Shown: one piece after another, positions 35,003-49,004 of the stretch
Layout: each line of letters opens with the position of its first letter
Numbering within the stretch: position 1 is the stretch's first letter
Source: Diatrype stigma
Taxonomy: Eukaryota > Ascomycota > Sordariomycetes > Xylariales > Diatrypaceae
DNA length: 64,000 nt
Direction of reading: 5' to 3'
Assembly (NCBI GenBank): GCA_022225965.2
Contig: JAKJXP020000055.1
Location: 124,001 to 188,000, forward strand
Notes under the pieces: generated by a model
Seen by the model: the letters and a program-made list of their open reading frames with translations, nothing else
The model's database searches: none
What the model was told of the DNA's origin: nothing
Translations under genes and position numbers: made by a program

Positions 35003-37116
35003 CCGGCAGACCAGAAGGAGGTGTTTCGGGCAGCCCACCTAAATCTGGTTAAATCTGGTTTAGTCCATGTACGAAGTACCTACCTAGGCTGCTACTGTAG
35101 GTACGATAGTATGTCTGTATGTAGCTACTCCGTGCACAGCGGGAAGACAGTGAACTCCAGCTCTGCCTTCCACTCCTCCACTGATTCTCTCCAGTGCCGG
35201 TCAGCCGGAGCAGCAGCTGGGTCGTTCCAATCCAAGCCTCCACCTCGCCGCTGCTCCTTGCCTTTTTCTGGACAAGAAGAGCAAGCCATGGCTTGGCAGC
35301 TTGGCAGCTTGGGACCGGGTGTATGTTGCAATCGAGTCCTCCTGTACCTACGTACTCCGTATTGTACAGTCGTTGGCACGGTGCTGATGCGTGGCATACA
35401 TATGTACAAGTACCTATGATGCATGTTGGTGAAGTCGGGTATGCACATGGCATGAGCACCAAATAACCAACATCAGCGAGTATTACCTATTAGGTAGTCC
35501 GTCTAACTATGTAGAATGACGATGCCTTCAGCAGGTGCACGAAACCTCCAGCTCCATCATCGATATTTTGTATGTCGGTGATGTCTGGTTCCGAAATTCT
35601 GACGTCTCCTCGACTGGTTAGTGCATGCACCCTGACTGGACTGGGTGACTGGCAGATGACAGCGGCGGCGCTCTAACTACTAGTACATATCTAGTCTAGT
35701 AGCTAGGCAGTTATTATTAAGGTTATCCCCACGTTTACGGCTCGAGGAAGAAAAGCGCTTGCAATGATCCATCCTTCCTTCCATCACCCTGTCATGCCAG
35801 CATGGGCGCCGCCCCATTGGTGAGGCTATAACGTGCCACCGGGCAGTGTGCGAACGGCGAACTGTCAGACTATGAAGGGATTACACGCACAATAATAAAA
35901 GGTGGTCTGTGGTGCCACTAACCGCTAATGGCATGGTATATGACTGGGGATCATGGGATGAAACTGCCCTGTCCCCGAGTCCCCCGCCCTGTCTTTTGTC
36001 TGTGAGGTCGTGCCTGTTATTTATTACCCGTCTGTGTCCGTCAGGTCTGTCTGTCTGCAAATAGAGTCAATGCAGGTGCCAGAAACTTTATGTTATGCAT
36101 ACGAACTCGTGGTAGGTATTGCAGTCACTCCCTGCTGTCGGTCTGGTCAGCTGTCGGCCCGCCTAGGTACATATCTACATACAGACTGTAGGTCGTCACA
36201 AGAGCATTGATGCCGCGCCTGTTTCAGAATCCCACGTTTGGAAGCCTATGGGGCTACGCTCCGGGCCGAGGGTCGAAACCTCGAACCACATACTTACATG
36301 TGTACCTACATAACTACGCGAGCGGTCTGGGAGCAGAGGTGCAATAAGCCAACCAACATGTAGGTAGGTAATTATCCCAGCATATCCATAAGGCTGGCTG
36401 GCTGAATGGCGGCTGTGTTACGAATGGCAGGAAACAAGATTTCGCTACCTACTTAGCAGGCTCAACAGGCGACCTAAACCGCCCGATGAACGGCCGATAT
36501 TTGGATGAACATTAACTATAACTATAGTTACAACGCTATCTGCATAGTAGCAACTCAGTTGCAGTGACGTGACCGGCTGGCATACAGATCACGACATTTG
36601 GAACTCCAAGCAACTCGTGAAATCAACATCAAAACCCGTTGCATGTATGTAGGTTTGGGTAATTATGTTCAGCGCCATTCACTTGGCGTAATAGGCATAC
36701 GTATGCCTGCCTACTTACCTGCGTGCGTGCATGCGTACGTGGAAGAGATCCGAGTTAGAAAGAGAGAAAAGAAAAAAAGGTAGGGATGGAAAGAAGGAAC
36801 GGAACACCCGGCGGCCACGATGAACACGGCTTACTCCGAAGCCAAGGTGAGTGCCCATGCCGGTCTTACATACTTACGTGCCTAGGTAGACTGCCTCTTC
36901 CCCGTGGTCTGGTGGCGCAGTCTGGAAGTCGAGTCAAGTCAGCTCCGAGGGGGCAAAATCATGGACTTTTGGGGAAGGGGGTCACAAGTGTGTGTGTACG
37001 AGTTATAGAATTTACACCTACACCTCACCTACACCTACATATACTATAACTCGGAGAAAAGGGGCGAAGCAAGCAAGCAAGACTTGGCTGGCAACTGTCA
37101 CCACGATCGGTTTTTA

Positions 37117-37139
37117 CGGCGGCGGCGGCGGCGGCGGCG
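37117..37139. repeat. (CGG)n trinucleotide repeat
   Basis: Seven or more CGG units in non-coding sequence about 1 kb beyond the ACS stop. They are not inside any supported reading frame. Confidence 0.85.
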
Positions 37140-38195
37140 TAATGTACCTACCTAACTAGACGAAGAAGAACAGAAGAGGAGAAGAAAAAAATAATCACAA
37201 TGTCAAGCCGCCCGATGGATCCGATCCGATCCGATTCGATGCCCAGCCAACATGACTACGTAGAATGGTGACCGCCGTCGGGTTTCCCGCCCTTATAACC
37301 AGCCAGTCGTTCGCACCGAAAAGCGCCGCCGACGAAACCTGTGTAACTTGGTAGGTAGTCTAGGTGACGTAGAAAGAATGGGAGGAAGGACGTGTGGTGT
37401 GTTGTGTTGGTATTACGCTGATAAAATTTTCTCATCATGGTTAAATGATTAAGAGTAGAAGGATTCCGTAACCATACTATTTCTGATTCGACAGGGCCAA
37501 CTGTTTTCTAATTGGCCGTGAAGTTTTAAGTAATAGTCCATAACTCTCCCTGCCCAAGGCGAGAAAGGGGTTGCTGTTGTTGTTGCACAGGTATATAAAT
37601 CGTTTGCACAAGACCAAGTAATGATGACATACGATGTAGCCCGCCCAGTCTGCCCCAATCAACGTATTCATACAGGTATTTACATAGGCGAAGAAACGAT
37701 CAATTTCAGATAAAGACGCTTTCCAGTTACTGACTATACTGACTTGCCCTGTGAAAAACAGGCGGGCTTAACTACCTAAGATTACACAGTAAAGGGGCCC
37801 GGTTGGTTGGTAGTTAGATCGACTTCCCCCCTATACAATCCGGCCGCCGATCTCTTTTCAAATATCCCACGGTGGATCATACCCAAAGGGTAATAGCACA
37901 TAGTCAGTCATATGGTGCAAAACACCGCGTGAACAGATGGATCTACCGCAAGCATGCCTGCCTGCCTACCAGCTAACCAATATAACCGCCAGATATACCT
38001 AGTCGTGAGTGAATCCACGCGGTCGTTGGGGAACCTAGTTAGCGTAAAATACCGTCTATGCGCGCACGCACTTCACCCGTGCGCACGGGAAGGGAGAGCA
38101 GCTCCATTGTATGCAACTAGCAGGATCTCGAGTTGCTGCTGCTGCTACTATCTCTATCACTGCTAATCGCCGATGCGGGAATGCTGTCCCTCCAC

Positions 38196-40895
38196 TCACT
38201 TCTTCCTTGCCTCGTGAACGACCTGGATGATCTTCTCGACGACGGAAGGATCGGACAGCTATACATACGTACGATGGTTAGAGAAAGGAAGCAGTTAATA
38301 GCACAAACAGACACGCAGATAGATGGCAAACACACAAACTACAACGCCATAACATGCTCGATGGGATAGGGTTTTGCTTTAGCTCCAAACGAAGGCTTCG
38401 CGAAGGATTTGTTGGGGAGTTTCAGGGCAAGGAAGGGAGGGGGTGGGCCAGAGTGTTTCATCAAATAGAAAGAAAAAAGAGAATAAAAGCAACAAAATAA
38501 AAAAATAAAAAACTCACCGTAGTGACGTCCCCGAGCTGATCCTCCTCGCCCGCGAGGATCTTGCGCAGGATGCGGCGCATGATCTTGCCGGAGCGGGTCT
38601 TGGGCAGGTCGGGGACGACGAAGACGGCCTTGGGGGCGGCGAAGGGGCCGATGCTCTTGCGGACCTGGAGGGTGAACTCCTTGCGCAGCGCCTCGGCCGG
38701 CTGGTTCTCCCCGTGCCCGTCCTTGATGGCCACGAAGGCGTTGACCGCCTGGCCCGTCAGCTCGTCCGCCACCCCGACCACCGCCGCCTCCGCCACCGAG
38801 TGGTGCTCGATCAGCGCCGCCTCGATCTCCGCCGTCGACAGCCGGTGCCCACTCACGTTCACCACGTCGTCCACCCGCCCCCGGATCCAGTAGAAGCCCT
38901 CGTGGTCGCGGCCCGCGCCGTCTCCCGTGAACTAAGTGGTTTTCTGTCAGCCAAACAACCACCAGCTCTGTCCTTTTCTTCTTCTTTTCTCTTGTCTTTT
39001 TTCTTTCCGTCCTTCACGAAAAAGAAGGGGGGGGGGGGCACCTCATCGTCAAGCGCTCAATACACGAAAAAAGAAACTTACGTAGTATCCCTTGTACACG
39101 TTAAGGTACGTGTCCATGTACCGCCTATGCGCCCCGTACACGGTCCGGGCCATGCTCGGCCACGCCTGCTTGAAGGCCAGCACGCCCTCGACGTCGTTGC
39201 CGTGGATCTCGTTGCCGCTGATGGGGTCGATGATGGCGGGCTCGATGCCGAAGAACGGCAGGGACGCGCTTCCCGGCTTCGTCGGCGTCACGCCGGCCAG
39301 GGGCGTGATCACGTTCGAGCCCGTCTCCGTCTGCCAGTAGGTCTGTTGTTTCGCTCCGGTTAGTACGGCCGCTGCTGCAGACACTTGGGTGGTGTGCGTG
39401 TGTACTTACATCCACGACGTGGGCCTCCTCCTTGCCGATGACCTCGAAGTACCACTTCCAGATCTCGGCGGCGATGGGCTCGCCGACGGAGCCGAGGACG
39501 CGCAGCTTGGGCATCTTGTGGTGGACGAACTCGTCGCCGGCGCGCTTGAGGAGGCGGAGGGCGGTGGGGGCGACGTAGAACTGGGTGACCTCGTGCTTCT
39601 CGACGATATCCCAGTAGCGGGAGAAGTTGGGGTAGGCCGGGGTGCCCTCGAAGACGACGGTGGCGACGCCCAGCAGCAGGGGCGCGTAGACGACGTAGGT
39701 GTGGCCGGTGATCCAGCCGACGTCGCCGCCGCAGAAGTAGCGGTCGCCGTCGTGGATGTCGAACACGTACTTGCCCGTCATGGCGGCCCCCAGCAGGTAG
39801 CCGGCCGTCGTGTGCATCACGCCCTTGGGCTTGCCCGTCGACCCGGACGTGTACAGCAGGAAGAGGGGGTCCTCGGAGCTGCACGGCTCGGGCGGGCAGT
39901 ACGCCGGCCACTTCTCCACCTCCTCGTGCCACCAGTAGTCGCGGCCCTCGGTCCAGGGGATCTCCGCCCCCGTGCGCTTGTACACCAGCACGTGCGAGAC
40001 GTCGGGGCACCGCTTCAGCGCGTCGTCGACGATCTTCTTGGTCCCGATCAGCTTGCCGCCCCGCTTGCCCTCGTCCGTCGTGATGACGACCCGCGACTTG
40101 GCGTCGACCACGCGGTCGCGCAGCGAGTCGGACGAGAAGCCGGCGAAGACCACCGAGTGCACGGCCCCGATCCGCGTGATGGCCAGGAAGGCGATGATGG
40201 CCTCGGGGATCATGGGCAGGTAGATGGCCACCGTGTCGCCCTTCTTCACGCCCATCTGCTTCAGAACGTTGGCCGTCTTGCAGACCTCGCGCAGGAGCTC
40301 GCCGTACGTGAGCTTGCGGCCCTCGTGGGGCTCGTCGGCCTCGTAGATGATGGCGACCTTGTTCGGGTCCTTGATGGCGTGGCGGTCCACGCAGTTGTAG
40401 GAGGCGTTCAGCTGGCCCTCGAGGAACCAGGCCGTGTCGCCGTTTTCTAGCGAGCCCGACTTGACCGTCTCAAAGTCCCGCTGCCATGTCAACAGCTCCC
40501 GGGCTTTTCGGCCCCAGAACTTCTCCGGCTCTGTGATGGACTCCTTGTACAGCTGCTGGTACTCCTCTACGCCTAGCTTGGGCGTCAGAAACGGCGCTGC
40601 TACAATCTAACTACCGACTCGAGTGTCCCTCGAGAGTCTGAACTTACTGCCAATATGGGGTTTGCTGGGATGCTCTGGGTCCAGGTTAGCTCGTTCTTCG
40701 TGATCATGTCGCACACCCTGCTTTGCATGGGAGACTGGAGAAACTCACTGTCAAGCATCTTCTGTGGAGGGTCTACGAAACGGTTGTTAGCAAGTCACGT
40801 ACGTACCGTGAACACCGTCCCGGAATTCAGTGCTTACGGAACGTGTCGACCAGATGGGCCTCAGCGACCACTGGGGTCTTGTTTGCTGATGCCAT
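38196..40895 (-). CDS. Acetyl-CoA synthetase (7 exons, 678 aa)
   Basis: AMP-forming acetate-CoA ligase (EC 6.2.1.1), which activates acetate for the glyoxylate cycle, lipid synthesis and histone acetylation. It is the FacA/Acu-5 type in moulds. Exons: 40895-40838, 40772-40749 (24 nt), 40674-40648 (27 nt), 40599-39410, 39342-39082, 38931-38518, 38258-38196. All junctions keep frame. The N-terminus reads [20 protein letters not shown] then HPSKPHIG, matching fungal ACS only if both micro-exons are included. Motifs: the AMP-binding loop [48 protein letters not shown] and the catalytic lysine in TRSGKIMRR (about K636), whose acetylation controls the family. Length is usual. The last exon gives [22 protein letters not shown]-rich exons create long antisense shadow frames. 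Confidence 0.96.
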
Positions 40896-43800
40896 GGTGT
40901 TGTCGTGTACGGTTGTTCACAGCTCGCGGCGGGGTTGTGATAGGTAGGTAATAGTTATGAGATACGAAATAATAATTATGAGCTCCGTTAGTTCGGAGGG
41001 AGATTGACGCCCGAGGGAGGTGGACTTTTTGGTCGTATGAGGTGGGTTTGTTTAGTAATATGTTGGGACTAATACGTAGCTCGCTGCTCCCTCCTGACTG
41101 TGACTGACGATGGTTTCAACTTGACCCGACACGAGACGGCTCAGGCATTCATTCATCGACGGACAATGGCTAGAGAAAGTCGAGGTGGAAGAACAATTAG
41201 TTATGGAGGGTGGAAGGGTGCGAAGTAGTCAATAAGGACAGTTTATTACAAAGATATATAGGAGCTATTACGAGGGGCTGTCCGAACTGGGAAGAGGCGG
41301 CTTTTGTATTAACTAGCTCTCGCAGCGGTAAAATTGGCAGAGTGGAAGGACAGCGAAAGACAGACGAGAAGAGTTGGGGGGATTGGGACGCGTAGTGGGT
41401 CTTCCGCTCGACCGGCTTTTTGTCTTGGGCTGGGAGCTCTTTCGGGGTCACCACGGACAGGACGCGAGGACCAAACCGGGGCTTGCGGGCTGCGGGCTGT
41501 TGGGAGATCTCGTCTCGCATGTACGCATGTACGAAGTACGCATGTATGTATCTTTGCTCTGTATGTATGGAACCACCTTAGTTGTAGTAACTCAGGTTCT
41601 AGGGTTAGCAGATAACCACCTGTACATACTCCCTACTACCTGGGCTACATACATACATACGAAGGTAACTGGTTTAGTCGACGGCACCAATCTCGGGTTC
41701 GCGATTACGACGTTCCAGATCCCCTAGACTATGTACCTACTTAAGGTTCCTAGGTGGCTGTAGCTGGCTAGCGTAGGCGGTAACCCCAGATGACAGATGA
41801 CAACTCCGGATATGTAGGAAGGAAGTAGGAGATGCGGTTGTAGTGGGTGAGTGGTGGTGCAGGTTTGTTTCTGATCGCTATCTGATCGCTAACCTGCCCG
41901 GTATTTATATAAACCGCCAATCTCGCGGAGACGTACGACTGGAATCCTCCGATGTAACTCATCCCGTGCGAACAGGCACACCAACGTTCCCTCGCTGCAA
42001 CCTTCTTATCCCACATAGGTACACCGTACATGCAACTGCAGCTGGTGATAGGTGTCGTTGATATTGCTGACAAGCAGCAAGGTCCCGTCTCGTGTGTTAT
42101 GCATACCGGCGACCAGGAAGAGATCTTCTCTAGACTGCATGCTCGCGAGTTACATACATCCATGGGGGGATATATTGACAATTGTATATTGACAATTGTC
42201 CCATCGATTTGTCTCCCATCCCGCTCGGCTCCGGTGTCCTGCCATTGCCTCTTCTCGACTGTACATCACCTGCACTTAGTACTAGCTACCTACCTAGGTA
42301 GTTGGTGGTAGGTGTCGTAGGGGTGAGTTCAGCCCTGGGCATATCAATTTCAATCTCGACCTTGAATCCTCAAGCTATTGCTGCACGTTGTGTCAGTGCG
42401 TCTCCAAATGCTAAGGTTAACCCCTCAACCCCGCATTTGCTCATCACTCGTTCTGGACTAGCCTAGCCGCATTCGTGACCCCTAGGTACAGGTACCCAGT
42501 CAGCCAGTCAGAGTATGACATAAGACCAATAGTTTCAATTGAATAGTTTTGCACCCAGCCCCGAGCCAGTAGAGCAGCGTTGCCATTCCCCAAAGGTTAA
42601 GGATCAAACCAGCTACTGGAAGTAGGTAATATCTATCGATAGATCTATAGAATTACGTACAATAAAGATATCAGGCGACGAGTTATAGATGTGCCAAAGT
42701 AAGAATCGCTAGCGGGGAGAAGCACAGCCCCAAATGCCTTCTCCCTCCCCCGTGATCTTCTGGCGCTTTAATGAACGATCAAATCTTTCGGGCCAAGACC
42801 ATTGGCGCGGTCCGAATTACCCAAGGCAGGTCGGTAGACGGCAGGCGAACCTAGACTACGAAGTACAGATATAAGCTGTGACTTACAGACAACTGCAGGG
42901 GTGTCAGATGCAGTTATAATGTCCTACCGTCGATGTACATACATAACCCCCTACTCACACAGTTCTGGGGTCGTTGGTACCACGGGCAGCCACGGGTTAA
43001 CTCCCCGATGGACCGGGGACGGCCCAACTACATAAATCAATATAAGGATCGCTTACACTCAGACCTATATCATCATCCCTACCAGAGCTACCAGAGCTAC
43101 CTACATGATTGCTGCCTCAACACGCCCAACCAACTGGTTGCGATACCTACAGTCGAAAGAAACAACGGCCGTTTGCCAATGGGAACCCAGCCGGAAAGGA
43201 GTGATCACTGCCACTGTGTGTCTAGGGGTAACTTGTTAGGTAGGCCGACTTGCTCCGAACTAACCTACCTGATATAAGCGTGCCTTATCACCCTTCCCGT
43301 CACGCGTGCGTGATCTAACCACAGCAACTAACAGCTTCGTTATCGTCGATGACCATCGCTGGGCTTGGCTACTACCGTAGTACGCATGCCTGTCCGTCAG
43401 CCTCTTCATATCTGCCCAGCTGCTCACTACCTCACTACTGGCTCGAAGCGAAACTAACCATTAGTGAACTGCCAAGCACATCGCCCTACGTCAAGGTCTT
43501 GCCTGTCTGTGGGGAAGAGCGCGGGTGATTGGATACTTCGGCCAAGGGGAACTATACAACCCCCCTACTGTCTTACTCCCTACATACCTAGACCAGACCT
43601 CTTCCCCACTCCCGTCCCCCCTTTTCCCCAGATACAATTCCTTGTAGTGACCCGAGGGCCTTGGGAAAGGATGGTTATAGTTAGAACGTTCGGAACATGC
43701 GGGGTAGTATTGTTTCTATACCTAAGGTAACTATGCTGCTTACTATCTTCGCATGGCTTGGTATCGCCCATTGCGCCCGCCTGACCGCGCGCGTGTCATG

Positions 43801-45267
43801 GGGAGAGGGCCTTGTGCGTGTTCGCTCGACGTTTATTGATGGCATATATCATTCGATGGTCGTATACCTGCTATGCGTACCCAAGTCTGTCGAAGTAGTA
43901 GTAGTAGTAGTAATAGTAGTTCGGTAGGCAGGCATGTAAGTTACCTACCTACTTAGCCGAGACTGGGCATGAAGCGGCTGGCTGGCTGGCTTGATTTGCA
44001 TTTCTAGGTGACGTCCCCATCCCCCGCGAAGACCTGGAGCCGAAAGGGCTGGCTGGCCGGCTGGCTGGTTGGATGCCTCGAACCACGTGGCCAAGATGTA
44101 GACTAAGTAGCCCGATGGCACGCCACCCGACACGAGGTGAAATATGTAATGTGGTGCGTGTGAGTGTGAGTGACGGAGAACCGGGACTTGGGGAACTTTC
44201 CTGGCTGGGCTTTGTTGCACCCTTTACTCAAGGTATTTATGCGTTACTTTTATACTACTACCTACCTACCTACCTACCTATCTACTCAAGGCTAGATAAT
44301 ATAGCCGGTACTACCAGGTATGCAGGTCTCTGTCTAGCTATCTATCTACGCATGTATGCGGATCCGGAGCACTGGGTGGGAGTGGACACGAACTACGATG
44401 TACCTAGTAAGATAGTGTATATACGGAGCCGGTGCTATACTACCTTACCTACCTATTTACGACCCTACATGCTTGCATGATGCTAGCGTTTCTGTATAGC
44501 CGATGTTGATGTAGTATGAAAAGTACGCAGGTAGGTAGGTAGGCATATCACATGTCCTCGGCTCCCGGTCCCCGGCCACCAGCCGGCCGGCCGGCCGGAC
44601 GGACTTGCGAGAATACTCAAGGGTGGGGAGCCCCTTCGGGACCCAGCGCTTAGCAAACAACCAAGCATTTGCCCATCCCGGACCAGATGTTGCCCACCCT
44701 TCCCCCCTAGATGTACGACCATGATGCATATCGAGTGCCGAGTGAGCGGGTAGACGGACGTATCCGCGTTGCTCCGGGAGTCTCTACAGAAAGTTCCTCG
44801 GTCGTTTGTCTGTTTGTTCATTTGTCCGCTCGTTCGCGTCGGCGTTGGCCCGGGTATCTCGCCTCAAACTCGCGTAGCGATTGATCAATCGTTCGATTGT
44901 GGATACTTAAAGTAGGATCGCATCACGCAGCTTGGGTGATGTTTCGAAGCAAGAGCTCGCTTGCCTTTTTGACTTATTATATTTCTGATGCCATGATACA
45001 TTCGTTCACAGTCGTTTCCTTCCTATACATCCGACCAACAGTGCACGGATAAAAACGCCATGCGAACCTCCAATTTGCGCCTTGTAAAAACAGCCAATGC
45101 CCTCCCATAATGATGACGATGATGATGATGCAGGTTGAGTTTTTACCCCTTTCTTAAATCACATTCGCTCCTGGCCCTCTCCCTCTCTTGACCGCAACCC
45201 CTTGTCTTTCCTTCCCTTTCCTTTCGGTCTCGGTCTTCGTCCGTTCCTACTTCTTTGCCCCTCCTCG
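40896..45267. other. Intergenic region (ACS upstream, RFC downstream)
   Basis: 4.4 kb between two minus-strand genes. The part next to 40896 should carry the ACS promoter. TAGGTAGG/CCTACCTA words recur (42280-42302, 43945-43955, 44260-44280, 44525-44540), with GGCTGGCTGGC at 43976-43992 and 44048-44068 and a GTA trinucleotide run at 43893-43920. No open frame here resembles a known protein. Confidence 0.4.
43893..43920. repeat. (GTA)n trinucleotide repeat
   Basis: About nine GTA units with one AAT interruption, in intergenic DNA. It generates a false poly-Val open frame. Confidence 0.85.
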
Positions 45268-46537
45268 TCACATGTCCATGCTCATGAGGTACATCTCGAA
45301 GATACGCATGAACTTGGCGACGAAGGCCTCGAGGTGGAAGATGACCTTGGTGCCGGTGCGGATGCGGTGCTCATAGAAGGCGGACCACTTGACCACCTCC
45401 CACTTGAGGTCGTCGTCGATCTGGGGGAGGAGCTTGAAGGTCAGCGTCTTGAGGATCGTCGTCGGCGGGATGCAGTGCGTCAGCAGGTCGTAGAGCTTCG
45501 ACCGCACCTGCAGGATCCGCGCTGGCGAGTGCTCCTCCATGATGTCCTTGGCGATCTGCCCGATCAGCGCCTCCCAGTCCGGCGGCGGGATCGCCGTGTC
45601 GTCCGTCACCTTCTCACTGTGAAGAGCAGCAGAGAGTTAGCCAACTGCTTGTTTGATGTGCCTGGCACATGGTAAATATGGCCCTACCACCACCACCACC
45701 ACCATCTTACTAGGACTTGGGGACAACATACTTCTGCGCGTGAACTGCCTCGTACATCAGCAGCGCTTTCCGGAGATTCCGCCCGCTCTCCTCCGCGATT
45801 CTCTTGTGCAGGCCCTTGACGACGGGCCAGCCCTCCTTCTTCGCCGACGAGGCCAGGGCGACGCAGATCTCGTCGACGGTGGGCGCGGGGACGCGGACGA
45901 GCAGGGTGCGGCTGCGGATGGGGGCGATGATGTTGGCGGTGCTGTTGGCGAGCAGGATCAGGCGCAGGTTGGGGCTGTACTTCTCCATGGTGCGACGCAG
46001 GGCGGCCTGGGCGTCGCGGGTGAGGTGGTCGGCCTCGTTGATGACCACCACCTTGAACTTCTGCCGGGCGGCCTGGTCGACCTGCTGTGTCTGCGCCACC
46101 TCCTTGAGCAGGTCCTGCACCACGACGCGGTCGTAGTTGCCCACGTCGGACGGCGTGATTTCCAGGTGGTACACCGACGCGACGATGTTGAACTCCAGCT
46201 TCCGGTTGCTGCTCGTCTGGAACACCCGCGCGTCGATCTTGATCTTCTCCACGCCCGGCCCGTACAGCTCCTTCAGCGTCGCTACGATCCGCGTCTTCTT
46301 GCCGGCGCCCGATGGCCCGTAGACGAGGAGGTGGGGGAAGTCGCCGCTCTGTGCCTGTGAGGGGGGGGGGGGCGAGAAGGAGGAGCGTTAGACGGTATGA
46401 GCAGAGCGGAGCGGTAAGCCCGTAGGAAACACGGCCGGGGGTCTACATACCAGCGAACGAAGTCTCTCGGACAGCTTGGAGTGGTATGTCAGGGCCTCGA
46501 GGGACCGTGGCCGGTGTTTATCGACAATGAGGGCCAT
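45268..46537 (-). CDS. Replication factor C subunit Rfc5 (human RFC3) clamp-loader ATPase, 352 aa
   Basis: Small subunit of the RFC clamp loader, which opens PCNA and loads it at primer ends, and also works in the Rad24, Ctf18 and Elg1 complexes. Exons: 46537-46451, 46354-45732, 45616-45268. Introns are GT-AG and the frame is kept (SERLRSL to AQSGDFPHL; VHAQN to EKVTDD). The N-terminus MALIVDKHRPRSLEALTYH and the Walker A variant GPSGAGKKTR are typical of this subunit. The Walker B region is VVINEADHLTRDAQAALRRTMEKY, an NEAD rather than DEAD box. The SRC arginine-finger motif of other subunits reads IRSRT here, as is usual for this subunit. Length is near yeast Rfc5. The identification at the subunit level is confident. 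Confidence 0.95.
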
Positions 46538-48349
46538 CCTGGGCTATTGCTTCGTAATGGTCGAGTCGCGATGGAAAGGGGGATTCGGCCGCTCGTGTTT
46601 CGACGTCTCTCACCGTCAGAAAGGCGATTATGCCAAGGCTGAGGAATTAATCGCAAAGGTAGATGGCTGCAGGTGAGGTCAGTTTCGCCGGCTGACGAGT
46701 TTCCGTATGCTCCAGTAAGCATCAACTCGTGAAAATATCGACCGCAATTTTCCCTTCGGAAGGATCAGCGATGATCGTTATTCGTTGATCGTCGATTGTC
46801 GATGGTCGATGTCAGTCCTAGGTTCACCGCTAGAAAGTCTGACGTCCGAATTTGAGATTTTTACTGCGATTATGTCGTACGCGGATGATGTTCTCACGGT
46901 TTTCTGACTGGTATCGCCTTTTTTAGGATATGAAGGTCTGCGACGCGTCTGAGCTCAGAGTAACGCGTTTAGTGGTTTCTCCCCGGCGTACCGGACGTCT
47001 TAGCAGCCAGGCTACCCGCTACTCATACTTTGTACATACAATACAGACATACATACATACATACATACAGGTAGGATCACTTACGGAACCTTGAAGTGGG
47101 GGCAGCGGCTGGTGCGGGATCCAACTTTCAACTTTCAACTTCCGAGCGGCCAACCTTGAGCCCGAACCTTCAGGTCGAAAGCGGCCGAGTGCCATCAGTC
47201 TGCAAGTACAGGCAGACCAAATACAGGTGCATCGTCGCATCTGTAGGACAATCCATCTGCTACCTGCAGGCTAAGCTTCACGATGCGAGGCCATGTGCGA
47301 GGTCTTGGCGATCGTGCTGGGCATGGATGTATACCGGCGTACCTCCGTGCGGCATGTGCAAGTCATCTACCTCAAAATCTTGGAAGACATAGGGCTGGTG
47401 GAATGTATGTTTCTGCGACTCTGCGCAGGTGGATTAGGTGTGCATTTCCCTAGTATACCTACCTGCCTGTAGTAAGCCTCATGTGAAGCACCATATGGGT
47501 AAAAACGCAGAATCTTCCATTTTTACCCGAGATGCAGGGTGACATGAAGGACGCCGGGAGGAACCCAGGCGGGATGATAAGCTGCATTGATCGACGGCTT
47601 CAAGCGCCGGCCATCTTGAAACTCCCAGGTTAGGCGGGAAGAAACCGGAGGTCTGTAGGCGTACATGTCGTGACAAGCTGATACATAGAATGTTGGTGTA
47701 ACCTTGAGACTTCCAGAGCCTACCGACCTGCATAATGTCCCGAGAACTATTCGGGTCATCGATCTCTGACCTTGCTGACGATTCACGTATGCAGGGCGGG
47801 ACTACCAGACATAAGAGCGGCAGAACAGAGAGCGGGTAGCTGCAAGTATTATCTCACATATTATAGGTAGATATACTACAGGTAGAGGGCAGCTATGTAA
47901 GTAATAACCTGGAAGTAATAAGTATGCATTAGGAACTTCCTCATTCTAACAGGCGATGCCGTCCCTCGTCCCTTGACCAAGCCGTCTTGTTTTGGCCTTG
48001 ATCTTTTCCCGGTCATGCCTCGATGGCAGCTCGAATCAGAAGGCTCTACAAACGCTTTACGGAACGATCCCATGAATGCCGAGTGGATAATTGGACAGCT
48101 TTGCCCCTCTAGACACCGAAGGCGCATAAAACTATCTGATTGGCGGCCAATTGGCTGCACTCTAACAATTTTTTGATTGGTGAGTTTGAACCAATCAGAA
48201 AGTAAGAAACCATAACACCCCTCTAATTTCTAGCGGTCTTCGGGGCCCTTCAGTGGTATTCAGCTACCCACATTAGTGCGTGAGCCTATGAGATCACTAC
48301 AAAATTGTTGTACTGCAGCCAAATGGCCATTCGTCGGATAATAAGAGAA

Positions 48350-48399
48350 ACACACGCGCGCACACACACACACGCATTCGCACACACATACACACATAA
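48350..48399. repeat. (CA)n-rich dinucleotide tract with CG interruptions
   Basis: About 50 nt of CACACA with CGCGCG and ATTCG/ATA interruptions, in the divergent spacer. Confidence 0.8.
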
Positions 48400-48965
48400 C
48401 ACCTTACCTAACACCTATTGATCTCGGATTCTTAGCACATACATACTCGTAGAGTCGTAGCTGTAAATACCTACTATGTAATGCATACCTACACCGATGC
48501 GGAAGTGTTAACGTGTGCGTCGTAGCGGTGATGGCGACAGCCTGACTATCTCCACGAGACACATTTCATCATTTGTGCCTCCTTGGGCTGGGCTCCGTTA
48601 GGTGCCGCCTTACCACCGGAATGTACGCAGTAATTCTCTAGTGATTCGTGCTACCCACCATTGCACCAACCAGCAGTGAGCACCAACCCCAACTTATACA
48701 TAGGTACAATACCTACATACAGCAACTGCATGTAGGTAGTGGCGGTACCTCCCACCATCGTCCACCCCACTTTGCCTGGGGGGATTTCCGTACTTCAGTG
48801 GCTGCTGCTGGTGCCAGAAGCTGGCGATGCCTCTCCCGTCCCTTAAATTTTTCGTGCTTTCGTGCCGTCCGCCTCTCCTGCTGCTGCTCCTGCTCCTGCT
48901 GCTCACCTCCAGTCCCACCCTACATACATATGCATTGTACATACCTTACTGCCTTGCCTATGTAC

Positions 48966-48966
<1 letters not shown>

Positions 48967-48996
<30 letters not shown>

Positions 48997-49004
48997 CATA
49001 CATA
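48967..49004. repeat. (TACA)n microsatellite, about 9 units
   Basis: Uninterrupted TACA tetranucleotides, 300 nt upstream of the aminotransferase ATG. A smaller ACAT run lies at 47046-47069. The repeat is also the source of an open frame of repeated Met-Tyr-Val-Cys codons on the opposite strand. Confidence 0.9.

Larger units (their letters stand above)
34104..38195. other. Intergenic region upstream of ADAM and downstream of ACS
   Basis: 4.1 kb with no supported gene. The first 750 nt are purine-rich on the plus strand (AGAGGAG, GAAAGGAA) and should include the ADAM promoter and leader. A 13-bp tandem repeat lies at 34965-35002 and a CGG run at 37117-37139. Open frames at 34390-34842 minus and 34883-35419 plus are low complexity. 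Confidence 0.4.

Noticed and set aside
39389..40450. 353-codon plus-strand open frame opposite the ACS main exon
   Set aside because: Composition is antisense of GC-rich codons, and the opposite strand encodes unmistakable acetyl-CoA synthetase motifs.
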